Part shown: positions 1 through 6,550 of the stretch, in pieces | Numbering within the stretch: the first letter of the stretch is position 1 | How the letters are laid out: every line of letters starts with the position of its first letter | Assembly: GCF_905233635.1 (NCBI RefSeq) | Contig: NZ_CAJODG010000027.1 | Coordinates: 1 to 31,124, forward strand | Origin: Selenomonas sp. AE3005 | Lineage (GTDB): Bacteria > Bacillota > Negativicutes > Selenomonadales > Selenomonadaceae | Length of the DNA stretch: 31,124 bases | Direction of reading: 5' to 3' | Notes under the pieces: generated by a model | The model's input: the letters and a program-made list of their open reading frames with translations, nothing else | Databases searched by the model: none | Told to the model about the DNA's origin: nothing | Program-made: the position numbers and the translations under genes

Positions 1-1
1 C

Positions 2-115
2 CGCGTTAAGTCCGTTAAGGACGGCGCCCTCTGCGATATCGCACCGACTCTCCTCACGCTGGCAGGCGTAGAGATTCCGGCCGAAATGACGGGCAAGAAT
101 CTGGTGGAACTTTAA
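2..115 (+). CDS. gpmI: C-terminal end of 2,3-bisphosphoglycerate-independent phosphoglycerate mutase (partial)
   Basis: Only the last 37 codons are in the window, open at the left edge and ending at TAA 113-115. The visible peptide contains DIAPTLLTLAG followed by PAEMTGKNLVEL, the characteristic tail of the alkaline-phosphatase-fold GpmI family (usual form D-I-A-P-T-L-L-x-L-x-G, then P-x-E-M-T-G-K-S-L). The family interconverts 3- and 2-phosphoglycerate in glycolysis in the cytoplasm, using two Mn ions. The metal-binding and catalytic residues lie upstream of the window, so integrity cannot be judged. It is followed by a GC-rich hairpin and a 182-bp gap. An alternative is another member of the same superfamily such as phosphopentomutase, but the tail fits GpmI best. 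Confidence 0.8.
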   Translation, partial: RVKSVKDGALCDIAPTLLTLAGVEIPAEMTGKNLVEL

Positions 116-161
116 TCAGCAGGACAGAGGCAGCATTCTTTGAGCAAAGGCGCGTAAGCGC

Positions 162-180
162 GGGATGCCGGCGGCATCCC
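162..180 (+). other. GC-rich hairpin downstream of gpmI
   Basis: GGGATGCC (162-169) and GGCATCCC (173-180) form a perfect 8-bp stem with a 3-nt loop. No T-run follows, so it is not a textbook intrinsic terminator. Further downstream AAACGA and TCGTTT (about 193-209), flanked by GCAG and CTGC, could form a second hairpin. The 116-297 gap may therefore be a structured leader or a 3' mRNA-stabilising element. I do not recognise a known riboswitch class. Confidence 0.4.
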
Positions 181-297
181 CGGGGGGCAGGCTAAACGAT
201 AAGTTCGTTTACTGCTCCATGCTAGCCCTCTTATGTCATCTTTGCCCAAGGCTGCTCCTCAAGTATTATATTTTAGAAAAAGAGAGGAATACGAACA

Positions 298-962
298 ATG
301 ATTGCTTATTCACAGAAAGTGGAAGACATGGCATGCGTAGCCCAGGAAGTACACCATTGTGCTGCTCCCATTCCTGAAGAAGGCAAATGGGTAAAATCCA
401 AGAACGTACAGGACATCAGCGGCCTGACGCACGGCATTGGCTGGTGCGCTCCGCAGCGGAAGGCATCATTCAGGAAGCTCTCGTTGAAACCATCGGCTGC
501 TCCGGTATGACTCATTCCGCAGCAATGGCAGCAGAAATCCTGCCGGGCCTCACGGTTCTCGAAGCTCTGAACACGGACCTCGTATGCGATGCTATCAACA
601 CTGCTATGCGTGAACTCTTCCTCCAGATTGCCTATGGCCGCAGCCAGACGGCTTTCTCTGATGACGGTCTGCCCATCGGCGCAGGTCTTGATGACCTGGG
701 CAAGGGCCTCCGCAGCCAGACTGGTACCCTCTACAGCACGCTGAAGAAGGGTCCCCGTTACCTCGAACTTGCAGAAGGCTATGTAACGAAACTCGGTCTC
801 GACAAAGAAGGCCGCGTAATCGGTTACGAAGTTGTACAGCTCGGCAAAGTTATGGAAGCTGTACGCAAGGGCCAGGATGCTAATGAAGCTATCAAAGCTA
901 ACACCAGCACCAAGGGCCGCTTCGCTGATGCTGTCAAGACGATTGACCCGCGCGAAGAATAA
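298..962 (+). pseudogene. NifU-like Fe-S cluster assembly scaffold, frame broken by an apparent deletion
   Basis: Reading starts at ATG 298 after the ribosome-binding site AGAGAGG and runs in frame to GWCAPQ (codons 439-456). The rest of the same protein, from EGIIQEALVETIGCSGMTH to the TAA at 960-962, lies in another frame. As I recall the family, about ten or eleven residues (a stretch resembling QGxCKLTLNV) separate these two parts. This points to a deletion of roughly 31 nt rather than a one-base slip. The family resembles NifU/SufU Fe-S scaffolds, with conserved cysteines at MACVAQ, GWCAPQ and GCSGMTH, and is usually encoded beside GGGtGRT proteins, as here. A single-base error would not restore the missing codons, though a larger assembly error could explain the break. 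Without it the product would be about 230 residues. Confidence 0.75.
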
Positions 963-1078
963 TTTCGCTAAACACCGATTTTTCGCAAAGTCACTGTAAG
1001 GAGGAATCGTAGAGAAAAATGTTAGACTTATGCGCAGGATAAATTGGTCAAGACAAGGAAGAGAAGGGAGGCATAGCG

Positions 1079-1162
1079 GTGGCTATGTCGACCGACGATG
1101 ACGCAGTATTGGCGAATTTAGGCCAGCAGAAGGCTTATATTTTTCTTGGAGATTCCGTATAA
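1079..1162 (+). CDS. Possible 27-codon small ORF in the leader of the GGGtGRT gene
   Basis: A GTG at 1079, or ATG at 1085 two codons on, opens a frame to TAA 1160-1162. AAGGGAGG lies at 1064-1071, seven bases before the GTG. The peptide ends in QQKAYIFLGDSV. A hairpin (CATAGC 1072-1077, GCTATG 1082-1087, loop GGTG) covers the start and could gate translation. No protein family is recognised. The stretch could instead be a non-coding structured leader or a dispersed intergenic repeat, so the call is tentative. Confidence 0.25.
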   Translation: MAMSTDDDAVLANLGQQKAYIFLGDSV

Positions 1163-1179
1163 AGAGAGGAATGAATAGA

Positions 1180-2154
1180 ATGTCATTATTCGAAGGCTAT
1201 GAACGCCGCATTGACCAAATCAACGAAGTTTGCAAAAAGTATGGTATTGCTTCCATTGAAGATGCCAAGAAAATCTGCGATGAAAAAGGCGTAAAGGCTT
1301 ATGACATCGTTGGCGACCTGCAGCCGATTGCATTTGAAAACGCTAAATGGGCTTACACCCTTGGCGCTGCTATTGCTATCAAGAAGGGCTGCGTTGCTGC
1401 TGCTGACGCTGCCAAAGCTATCGGTGAAGGCCTGCAGGCTTTCTGCGTACCGGGTTCCGTTGCTGACCATCGTAAAGTAGGTCTCGGCCATGGCAACCTC
1501 GGCGCTATGCTGCTGTCCGAAGATGCTGGCTGCTTTGCTTTCCTGGCTGGCCACGAATCCTTCGCAGCTGCTGAAGGTGCTATCGGTATCGCTCAGACGG
1601 CTAACAAAGTTCGTAAGAACCCCCTGCGCGTTATCCTGAACGGCCTCGGCAAAGACGCTGCTACTTTCGTAGAAACTGAATATGACTTCAAGGCTGACAA
1701 AGTTAACATCGTGAAGGAAATCGCTTATAGCGATGGCCTCCGTTCCAAGGTTCGCTGCTACGGTGCTGAATCCGTACAGGAAGGCGTTGCCATCATGAAA
1801 CTGGAGAAAGTTGATATCTCCATCACTGGTAACTCCACGAACCCGACCCGCTTCCAGCATCCGGTTGCAGGCTGCTACAAGAAAGACTGCATCGAAAACG
1901 GCAAGAAGTACTTCTCCGTTGCTTCCGGCGGCGGCACGGGCCGTACTCTCCATCCGGACAACATGGCAGCAGGCCCGGCTTCCTATGGTATGACCGATAC
2001 CATGGGCCGTATGCACGGCGATGCCCAGTTCGCAGGTTCTTCCTCCGTACCGGCACACGTTGACATGATGGGCCTCATCGGCGCCGGCAACAACCCGATG
2101 GTTGGTATGACCGTAGCCGTAGCTGTAGCTGTACAGGAAGCTATGAGCAAATAA
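1180..2154 (+). CDS. GGGtGRT family protein (function unknown)
   Basis: The 324-residue product is named for its own signature, GGGTGRT, near residue 250. That is followed by a dense conserved block with HPDNMAAGPASYGMTDTMGR, then a Gly/Met-rich C-terminus (MMGLIGAGNNPMVGMTVAVA). I place the start at ATG 1180 (MSLFEGYERR): AGAGAGGA at 1163-1170 is well spaced for it but abuts the in-frame ATG at 1171. There is no signal peptide or obvious transmembrane helix, so the protein is probably cytosolic. In Firmicutes and Fusobacteria this family (Pfam GGGtGRT) commonly follows a NifU-like scaffold gene, as it does here, which hints at Fe-S metabolism. The actual role is not established. Codon use is strongly biased to a few preferred codons, as in well-expressed genes. 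A terminator follows. Confidence 0.9.
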   Translation: MSLFEGYERRIDQINEVCKKYGIASIEDAKKICDEKGVKAYDIVGDLQPIAFENAKWAYTLGAAIAIKKGCVAAADAAKAIGEGLQAFCVPGSVADHRKVGLGHGNLGAMLLSEDAGCFAFLAGHESFAAAEGAIGIAQTANKVRKNPLRVILNGLGKDAATFVETEYDFKADKVNIVKEIAYSDGLRSKVRCYGAESVQEGVAIMKLEKVDISITGNSTNPTRFQHPVAGCYKKDCIENGKKYFSVASGGGTGRTLHPDNMAAGPASYGMTDTMGRMHGDAQFAGSSSVPAHVDMMGLIGAGNNPMVGMTVAVAVAVQEAMSK

Positions 2155-2170
2155 TCATAACCTGATGTTT

Positions 2171-2207
2171 AAGACACAAGTCTGTAAAAGGGCTTGTGTC
2201 TTTTTGT
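2171..2207 (+). terminator. Intrinsic terminator after the GGGtGRT gene
   Basis: AAGACACAAG (2171-2180) pairs perfectly with CTTGTGTCTT (2193-2202) around a 12-nt loop and runs into a T-rich tract. It separates the metabolic genes from the flagellin block. Confidence 0.9.
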
Positions 2208-2223
2208 TATATACAACCGAATT

Positions 2224-2249
2224 TAATTTTTTCCTGATTCTGTCGATAT
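2224..2249 (+). promoter_or_regulatory. Sigma-28-like (flagellar) promoter of flagellins 1 and 2
   Basis: TAAT (2224-2227) and TCGATAT (2243-2249) are 15 bases apart. This resembles the sigma-D/sigma-28 pattern TAAA-N15-CCGATAT known from Bacillus and enterics. The same arrangement precedes flagellin 3 and the large adhesin, and the repeated use makes it convincing. The start codon is 46 bases downstream. Confidence 0.75.
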
Positions 2250-2279
2250 ATTATATAATACGGGAAAATGACTTGTGAC

Positions 2280-2295
2280 TTTGGAGGGAACCAAG
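2280..2295 (+). promoter_or_regulatory. Small hairpin enclosing the flagellin-1 ribosome-binding site (possible CsrA site)
   Basis: TTGG (2281-2284) and CCAA (2291-2294), extended by a T-G wobble, present the six-base loop AGGGAA directly before ATG 2296. The loop contains GGA and half of the Shine-Dalgarno sequence. CsrA prefers GGA in hexaloops that overlap ribosome-binding sites. The stem is short, so this is tentative. Confidence 0.35.
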
Positions 2296-4053
2296 ATGTC
2301 CATGGTAGTAAAAAACAACAAAGAAGCCACAAATACATTAAATACATTGAACAAAAATTCGGCAGAACTAGCCAAGAGCTTGCAAAAAGTTTCTTCTGGT
2401 ATGAAGATAAATGGCGCTGCCGATGATGCCTCGGGCTATGCTATTTCAGAGAAGATGCGTGTGCGCATCCGGGGATTGGAGCAGGCCAATGCCAATACAC
2501 AGAATGCTACCAGCATGATGAAGACGGCAGAAGGGGCTTTGCAAAATAATATTGATATTATGAAGACCTTGAAGGAAAAAGCCATTGATGCGGCTAACGA
2601 TACCAATACGGATTTAGATAGAGCCACTATCCAGAAAGAAATCAATCAACTGGTGTCCCAGATGGATGACAATGCCAGTGCAACTTTTTATGGGAAACCT
2701 CTGTTTGACCAGTCAAATCAGTCGGCGGAAAATGTCAATCAGCAGATTATCAAGGCACTGAACAGCGAATGGATTCAAAACAGTCTGGAAATGCTTAAGG
2801 AAGCCTATGGCATTGATTTTACGGAAGATGGTACCATGGTGGACAAGATGACGGTTTATCTGGACAACCAGGGACAGAATGGCACTTTGGCCTATGTTAG
2901 CCATACAGTGTCTGGTTCGCAAACGACAAAGTTGGAACTTCATGTCAATATGGACTATTACAGTAATATGGATATGGAGGATGTAAATGGTGTATCAGCC
3001 AGCGCCAGCACTTATCTTGACCGTGTTATTGCCCATGAAATGACTCATGCCGTTATGGCGGCTAATATTGAGGACTTTGACACACTGCCTTTGTATATCA
3101 TAGAAGGTATTGCTGAACTTACCCATGGTGCTGATGAACGAGTGTTATCGGTGTTAAATACCATGAGTGCCAGCGATTACAGCAGCCTCTTTTCCTCAGG
3201 TGGTACAGCAGGGACGCAGGAACCCTATGCCGGAGGGTTTGCTTTCTTCCGCTATATGGCGGCTCATTCCGGGGGGAGTGGAAAGGGAGCAATAACTCGT
3301 TTTATGGATGTATTAAAGACGCAAGGTGCCAGTGCTGTTGATGATGCGGTGGCAACAGCAACCAAAGGTCACTTTGCAACATTGAATGATTTAACAACTG
3401 CCTTTGAAAATGATGTTAATACCAGCACCACTATGCTAAATTTTTATAAAAAGCATTGCGGTATAGATTTGTATAATCTTGATGTAGGTGGTGTGCTGGG
3501 ATGGGATGCAGAAGGCAAGGAATGGCGTACCAATGAGAGTACTGTTCCCGAGGGCGGCTCCGTGAAATACTGGATTTACCCGGAAGATGCGACTACGGTT
3601 ATTGATGGACTGGAAGTTGAGTGGCCGGCCTTCCAGCGGAAAATTGGCGGCTGGATGTTCCAGACCGGCACTAAGTCCAATGATGGTATTCACGTAGCCA
3701 TTAACGATATTCATGCACAAGCCTTAGGTGTGATGGACAGGGAAGGAAATGCCATCAAGGTGGATACCTGGTCAAATGCCACTGCAGCCATCCGTCAGCT
3801 GGACAAGAGTCTTAATCGTGCCTTAGGCTATCAGACAACCATTGGTGCCATTATCAGCCGCATGGAATATACCGCAGCAAATTTGGTTACGGCTAGTGAA
3901 AATACGCAAAGTGCTGAATCTGTTATCCGTGATGCCGATATGGCAAAGGAAATGACTGCTTATACGAAAAATAATGTTCTCATGCAAGGCGCGCAAAGTA
4001 TGCTGGCGCAGGCGAATCAGAACAGTTCAGCTGTGTTGAGTTTATTGCAATAG
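2296..4053 (+). CDS. Flagellin with metallopeptidase domain (flagellinolysin-type)
   Basis: The 585-residue product has a flagellin D0/D1 N-terminus (about 1-140, MSMVVKNN... and AANDTNTDLDRATIQKEI) and C-terminus (about 455-585, ending AQANQNSSAVLSLLQ). Between them is a roughly 300-residue domain with the zinc motif H247-E-M-T-H251. A second glutamate lies in E270-G-I-A-E274; by analogy with clostridial collagenase (EGGAE), E270 is the likely third ligand. Flagellin-embedded peptidases of this kind are known as flagellinolysins (MEROPS M9-like) and form proteolytic filaments. The start at 2296 is set by TGGAGGG at 2282-2288 and by homology; the earlier in-frame ATG at 2275 lacks a ribosome-binding site. 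Both ends match its two neighbours, so it should be exported and polymerised. It is probably co-transcribed with the next flagellin, 11 bp downstream. One cysteine is present in the insert. Confidence 0.9.
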   Translation: MSMVVKNNKEATNTLNTLNKNSAELAKSLQKVSSGMKINGAADDASGYAISEKMRVRIRGLEQANANTQNATSMMKTAEGALQNNIDIMKTLKEKAIDAANDTNTDLDRATIQKEINQLVSQMDDNASATFYGKPLFDQSNQSAENVNQQIIKALNSEWIQNSLEMLKEAYGIDFTEDGTMVDKMTVYLDNQGQNGTLAYVSHTVSGSQTTKLELHVNMDYYSNMDMEDVNGVSASASTYLDRVIAHEMTHAVMAANIEDFDTLPLYIIEGIAELTHGADERVLSVLNTMSASDYSSLFSSGGTAGTQEPYAGGFAFFRYMAAHSGGSGKGAITRFMDVLKTQGASAVDDAVATATKGHFATLNDLTTAFENDVNTSTTMLNFYKKHCGIDLYNLDVGGVLGWDAEGKEWRTNESTVPEGGSVKYWIYPEDATTVIDGLEVEWPAFQRKIGGWMFQTGTKSNDGIHVAINDIHAQALGVMDREGNAIKVDTWSNATAAIRQLDKSLNRALGYQTTIGAIISRMEYTAANLVTASENTQSAESVIRDADMAKEMTAYTKNNVLMQGAQSMLAQANQNSSAVLSLLQ

Positions 4054-4064
4054 GAGATGTTAAT

Positions 4065-6335
4065 ATGGCAATGGTAGTAAAAAATAATCAGCTAGCCACC
4101 ATGTCCTTAGGAGAATTGAACAAGAATATCGTAGAAAAAGGCAAACGTATGACGAGGCTGGCTACTGGCCAAAAAATCGTCGGTGCCAGTGATGGAGCAT
4201 CAGAATTTTCCATAACGGAAAAGATGCAAGTGCAGCTGCGAAGCCTGGGACAGGACATTGAAAATACCAGAACAGGCCGTTCTATGCTGAGCGTTGGGGC
4301 TGGTGGCATTGAAAAAATTGTAGAAGAACTGCGTGGGATGAAACAGTTGGCAATCAACGCGGCTAATGATACGAACACCGATGCAGACCGAGCAACGATT
4401 CAAAAAGAATTTGACCAAAAAAAGCAGGATATCGCCGACATTGTGTCATCAACCAATTATAATGGCAAGTTGCTGTTGGATGGAACTTACGCTAGAAAGC
4501 ATCATGGGGTTACGCAAACGAGTGGGGACGGGAGTAGTGAGACACCAATATCTCCTTACGGACCACGCGGCGCGCAGGCGGTGTTAACACGCCCCTTTAC
4601 AGGAATAGAACGCGATTGGGAAAACGATACACGGGTGGTAAATGGAGTAAGGACAATAGACCAAGGTGGAGCATATACGATTCCAAGTGGATTTAGTGGG
4701 ACAATAAATATTACTAATTTAGCTGCAGCAGCGGGGGTAAAACTATCTGGTGCAGGAGCACTTAACAATGTGAATATCGTAGTAGAGGATACCGCTACAG
4801 GAGCTGATTTATGGATAGATGGACTGAATATAACAAACGGTACAGATGAGTCCATAATACAGTTTACTGGCAGTAATAATACGCTTACATTGTTGGGAAG
4901 CAACACTTTGACTCAAAATAGAGCTTCTGCTCAAGCTGTAGTAGATATGGGGGGCGGTTTGACGGTACAAGGAAATGGTTCATCGTTAAGCATAAGTAAT
5001 CGTGGAGGTCAAGGGGCATGTATAGGGAGCGATGCAAGTGTGAACTCTGGTGGAGACTTGCAGGTAGTTGATGCGATACTTGATCTTAATGCCAATATCG
5101 GAGCTGTTATTGGTGCTGGTGCTGGGGGCGCGACAATAGGGAATGTTGTAGTGAAAAATTCTACAGTAAATTTGACCGGGGGGACGTTTGGCGGTATTGG
5201 TTCGGGAAGGAGTTCTACATGTGGTGATATACTAATTCAACAATCAACAATATACGATTTACCGCATGATGGATATGGTTACTCACCTTATGGTAGTATA
5301 GATACATGCATAGGCGCAGGATATTTGAACGGAAAATGCGGGACAATAACAATTGAAGGTACTGTTGTGCATGCAATAAATAGAGACAGTGCAATTATCG
5401 GTGCAGGAGATGCGGGGGGGCGTTGTTCGGATATAATTATAAGTAATTCGGATATTGAAACAGCTAGTGTATTTGGCGCGGGAATTGGATCAGGTAGAGG
5501 TGGTCATGCGGGTAACATCTATATAAAAAATGAAACGAAAGTTAAGCATGAAGCGTTGGTCAATGCGGATAATGATGAGGGGGTTAGACTGGGGGCTGCT
5601 ATTGGTTCGGGGTATGGAGGTGATGGGGAAGCAACGGTAGGCAATATTTTTATATCCCCATCATCTAAAGCGTTATTAGACACTACTTTGTCTTATATTG
5701 ATCCAGAGCATGCTATACCGGGGGTAGGAAAGGGGTATTTGAGTAGTGCAGGCAGCGTTTCTGGTGTTTCAGATATTGGAGATGATGTGCCTCAGGAACC
5801 AGGTGAGTGGGTAGAAACGGACTTTGAAGGCACTCCCCTTATCATCCATACCGGCACCAAAGCCAACCAACACATGCGTTGCTACATTGAGGATTTAGGC
5901 TTGGATGCCTTGGGGTTGGGCAAAGATGATAACGGAGTGGAGAAGGTTAGTCTGCTTACAAGGGAAGACGCCCAATTAGCATTGGGCGAAATGTGTGAAG
6001 CTAACTGGAATCTTGAAGATCCGAATTATGCTAGTGCAACGGCTGAACAGAGAAATAACCCAGATAATTATCTGGGGCCGATAGATAAGGCCATTAACTA
6101 TGCTTTAGGCGAAGCCACCCAATTGGGTGCCTATATGAGTCGATTGGAGCAAACGCAGGCAAATCTGACCATCAATCAAGAAAACACCACCAGTGCGCAG
6201 AGTACCATCCGCGATGCTGACATGGCACAGGAAATGACTGCGATGGTCAAAGCCAACATCTTATCCCAATCATCTCAAGCCATGCTGGCTCAAGCAAATC
6301 AGATCAGTAGCAATGTATTGGATTTGTTAGGGTAG
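4065..6335 (+). CDS. Flagellin with large Gly-rich beta-solenoid-like insert
   Basis: The 756-residue product, against roughly 280-450 for most flagellins, starts MAMVVKNNQLATMSL after AGGAG at 4052-4056. N-terminal D0/D1 occupies about 1-140. C-terminal D1/D0 starts near 593 (HTGTKANQHMRCYIED) and ends QANQISSNVLDLLG. The middle (about 142-590) contains at least six loose repeats of 35-50 residues with the pattern IG(A/S)G...G.I.I..S, for example AGIGSGRGGHAGNIYIKN. This periodicity fits a right-handed beta-helix. Seven cysteines occur in the protein, five at repeat turns (ACIG, TCGD, TCIG, KCGT, RCSD), which is unusual for an exported filament protein. The insert has runs of G (G7 at 5414-5420) and different codon use from the flanks, so it may have been acquired. 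No catalytic motif is evident; surface display or adhesion is a guess. Confidence 0.88.
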   Translation: MAMVVKNNQLATMSLGELNKNIVEKGKRMTRLATGQKIVGASDGASEFSITEKMQVQLRSLGQDIENTRTGRSMLSVGAGGIEKIVEELRGMKQLAINAANDTNTDADRATIQKEFDQKKQDIADIVSSTNYNGKLLLDGTYARKHHGVTQTSGDGSSETPISPYGPRGAQAVLTRPFTGIERDWENDTRVVNGVRTIDQGGAYTIPSGFSGTINITNLAAAAGVKLSGAGALNNVNIVVEDTATGADLWIDGLNITNGTDESIIQFTGSNNTLTLLGSNTLTQNRASAQAVVDMGGGLTVQGNGSSLSISNRGGQGACIGSDASVNSGGDLQVVDAILDLNANIGAVIGAGAGGATIGNVVVKNSTVNLTGGTFGGIGSGRSSTCGDILIQQSTIYDLPHDGYGYSPYGSIDTCIGAGYLNGKCGTITIEGTVVHAINRDSAIIGAGDAGGRCSDIIISNSDIETASVFGAGIGSGRGGHAGNIYIKNETKVKHEALVNADNDEGVRLGAAIGSGYGGDGEATVGNIFISPSSKALLDTTLSYIDPEHAIPGVGKGYLSSAGSVSGVSDIGDDVPQEPGEWVETDFEGTPLIIHTGTKANQHMRCYIEDLGLDALGLGKDDNGVEKVSLLTREDAQLALGEMCEANWNLEDPNYASATAEQRNNPDNYLGPIDKAINYALGEATQLGAYMSRLEQTQANLTINQENTTSAQSTIRDADMAQEMTAMVKANILSQSSQAMLAQANQISSNVLDLLG

Positions 6336-6338
6336 GTC

Positions 6339-6407
6339 ATAAACCAGAATATGTAGAAAAAGCCTTCCTCTGTACTGGAATTAGGGCAGAGAAAGGCTTT
6401 GGTTTAT
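6339..6407 (+). terminator. Long hairpin after flagellin 2, probable terminator
   Basis: A three-part stem is visible: ATAAACC (6339-6345) with GGTTTAT (6401-6407), AAAGCCTT (6358-6365) with AAGGCTTT (6393-6400), and CTCTG (6368-6372) with CAGAG (6387-6391). The T-run is poor, so it may act partly as an mRNA-stabilising structure. Confidence 0.65.
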
Positions 6408-6433
6408 ATACAAAAAAATTTTTCCAAGACTAT

Positions 6434-6459
6434 TAAGGAAAAAAAAAATCCTTCGATAT
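6434..6459 (+). promoter_or_regulatory. Sigma-28-like promoter of flagellin 3 with a poly-A spacer
   Basis: TAAG (6434-6437) and TCGATAT (6453-6459) are 15 bases apart, as in the flagellin-1 promoter. Ten consecutive A residues (6439-6448) fill most of the spacer. Slippage there would alter promoter spacing and hence strength. Confidence 0.75.
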
Positions 6460-6483
6460 ATCAAATAGAAGAATCGGCGGATT

Positions 6484-6501
6484 TGCATTGAGGAGAATGC
6501 A
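6484..6501 (+). promoter_or_regulatory. GGA-loop hairpin in flagellin-3 leader, candidate CsrA site
   Basis: TGCATT (6484-6489) and AATGCA (6496-6501) form a perfect 6-bp stem presenting the hexaloop GAGGAG. GGA in a hexaloop is the classical CsrA/RsmA binding signature. A second GGA lies in the ribosome-binding site AAGGAGG (6535-6541), about 45 bases on. Two such sites in a flagellin leader match the arrangement in the Bacillus hag leader. csrA and fliW are encoded in this window. Confidence 0.6.
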
Positions 6502-6550
6502 GATTTGCCTATCACATAAATTGGTCAAAAAAACAAGGAGGTTGGCCGCT

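Noticed and set aside
116..297. Known riboswitch classes (SAM, cobalamin, T-box) in the leaders at 116-297 and 963-1179
   Set aside because: I could not find the conserved core sequences of these classes by eye; only generic hairpins are visible.
1186..2058. Long open frame on the minus strand opposite the GGGtGRT gene (290 codons)
   Set aside because: It mirrors the biased codon use of the strongly supported plus-strand gene, has no ribosome-binding site and resembles no family.
6488..6550. In-frame upstream start that would extend flagellin 3 by 21 residues
   Set aside because: The ATG lies within the leader hairpin and has no ribosome-binding site. The other two flagellins start at the equivalent of ATG 6551, which has an ideal AAGGAGG.
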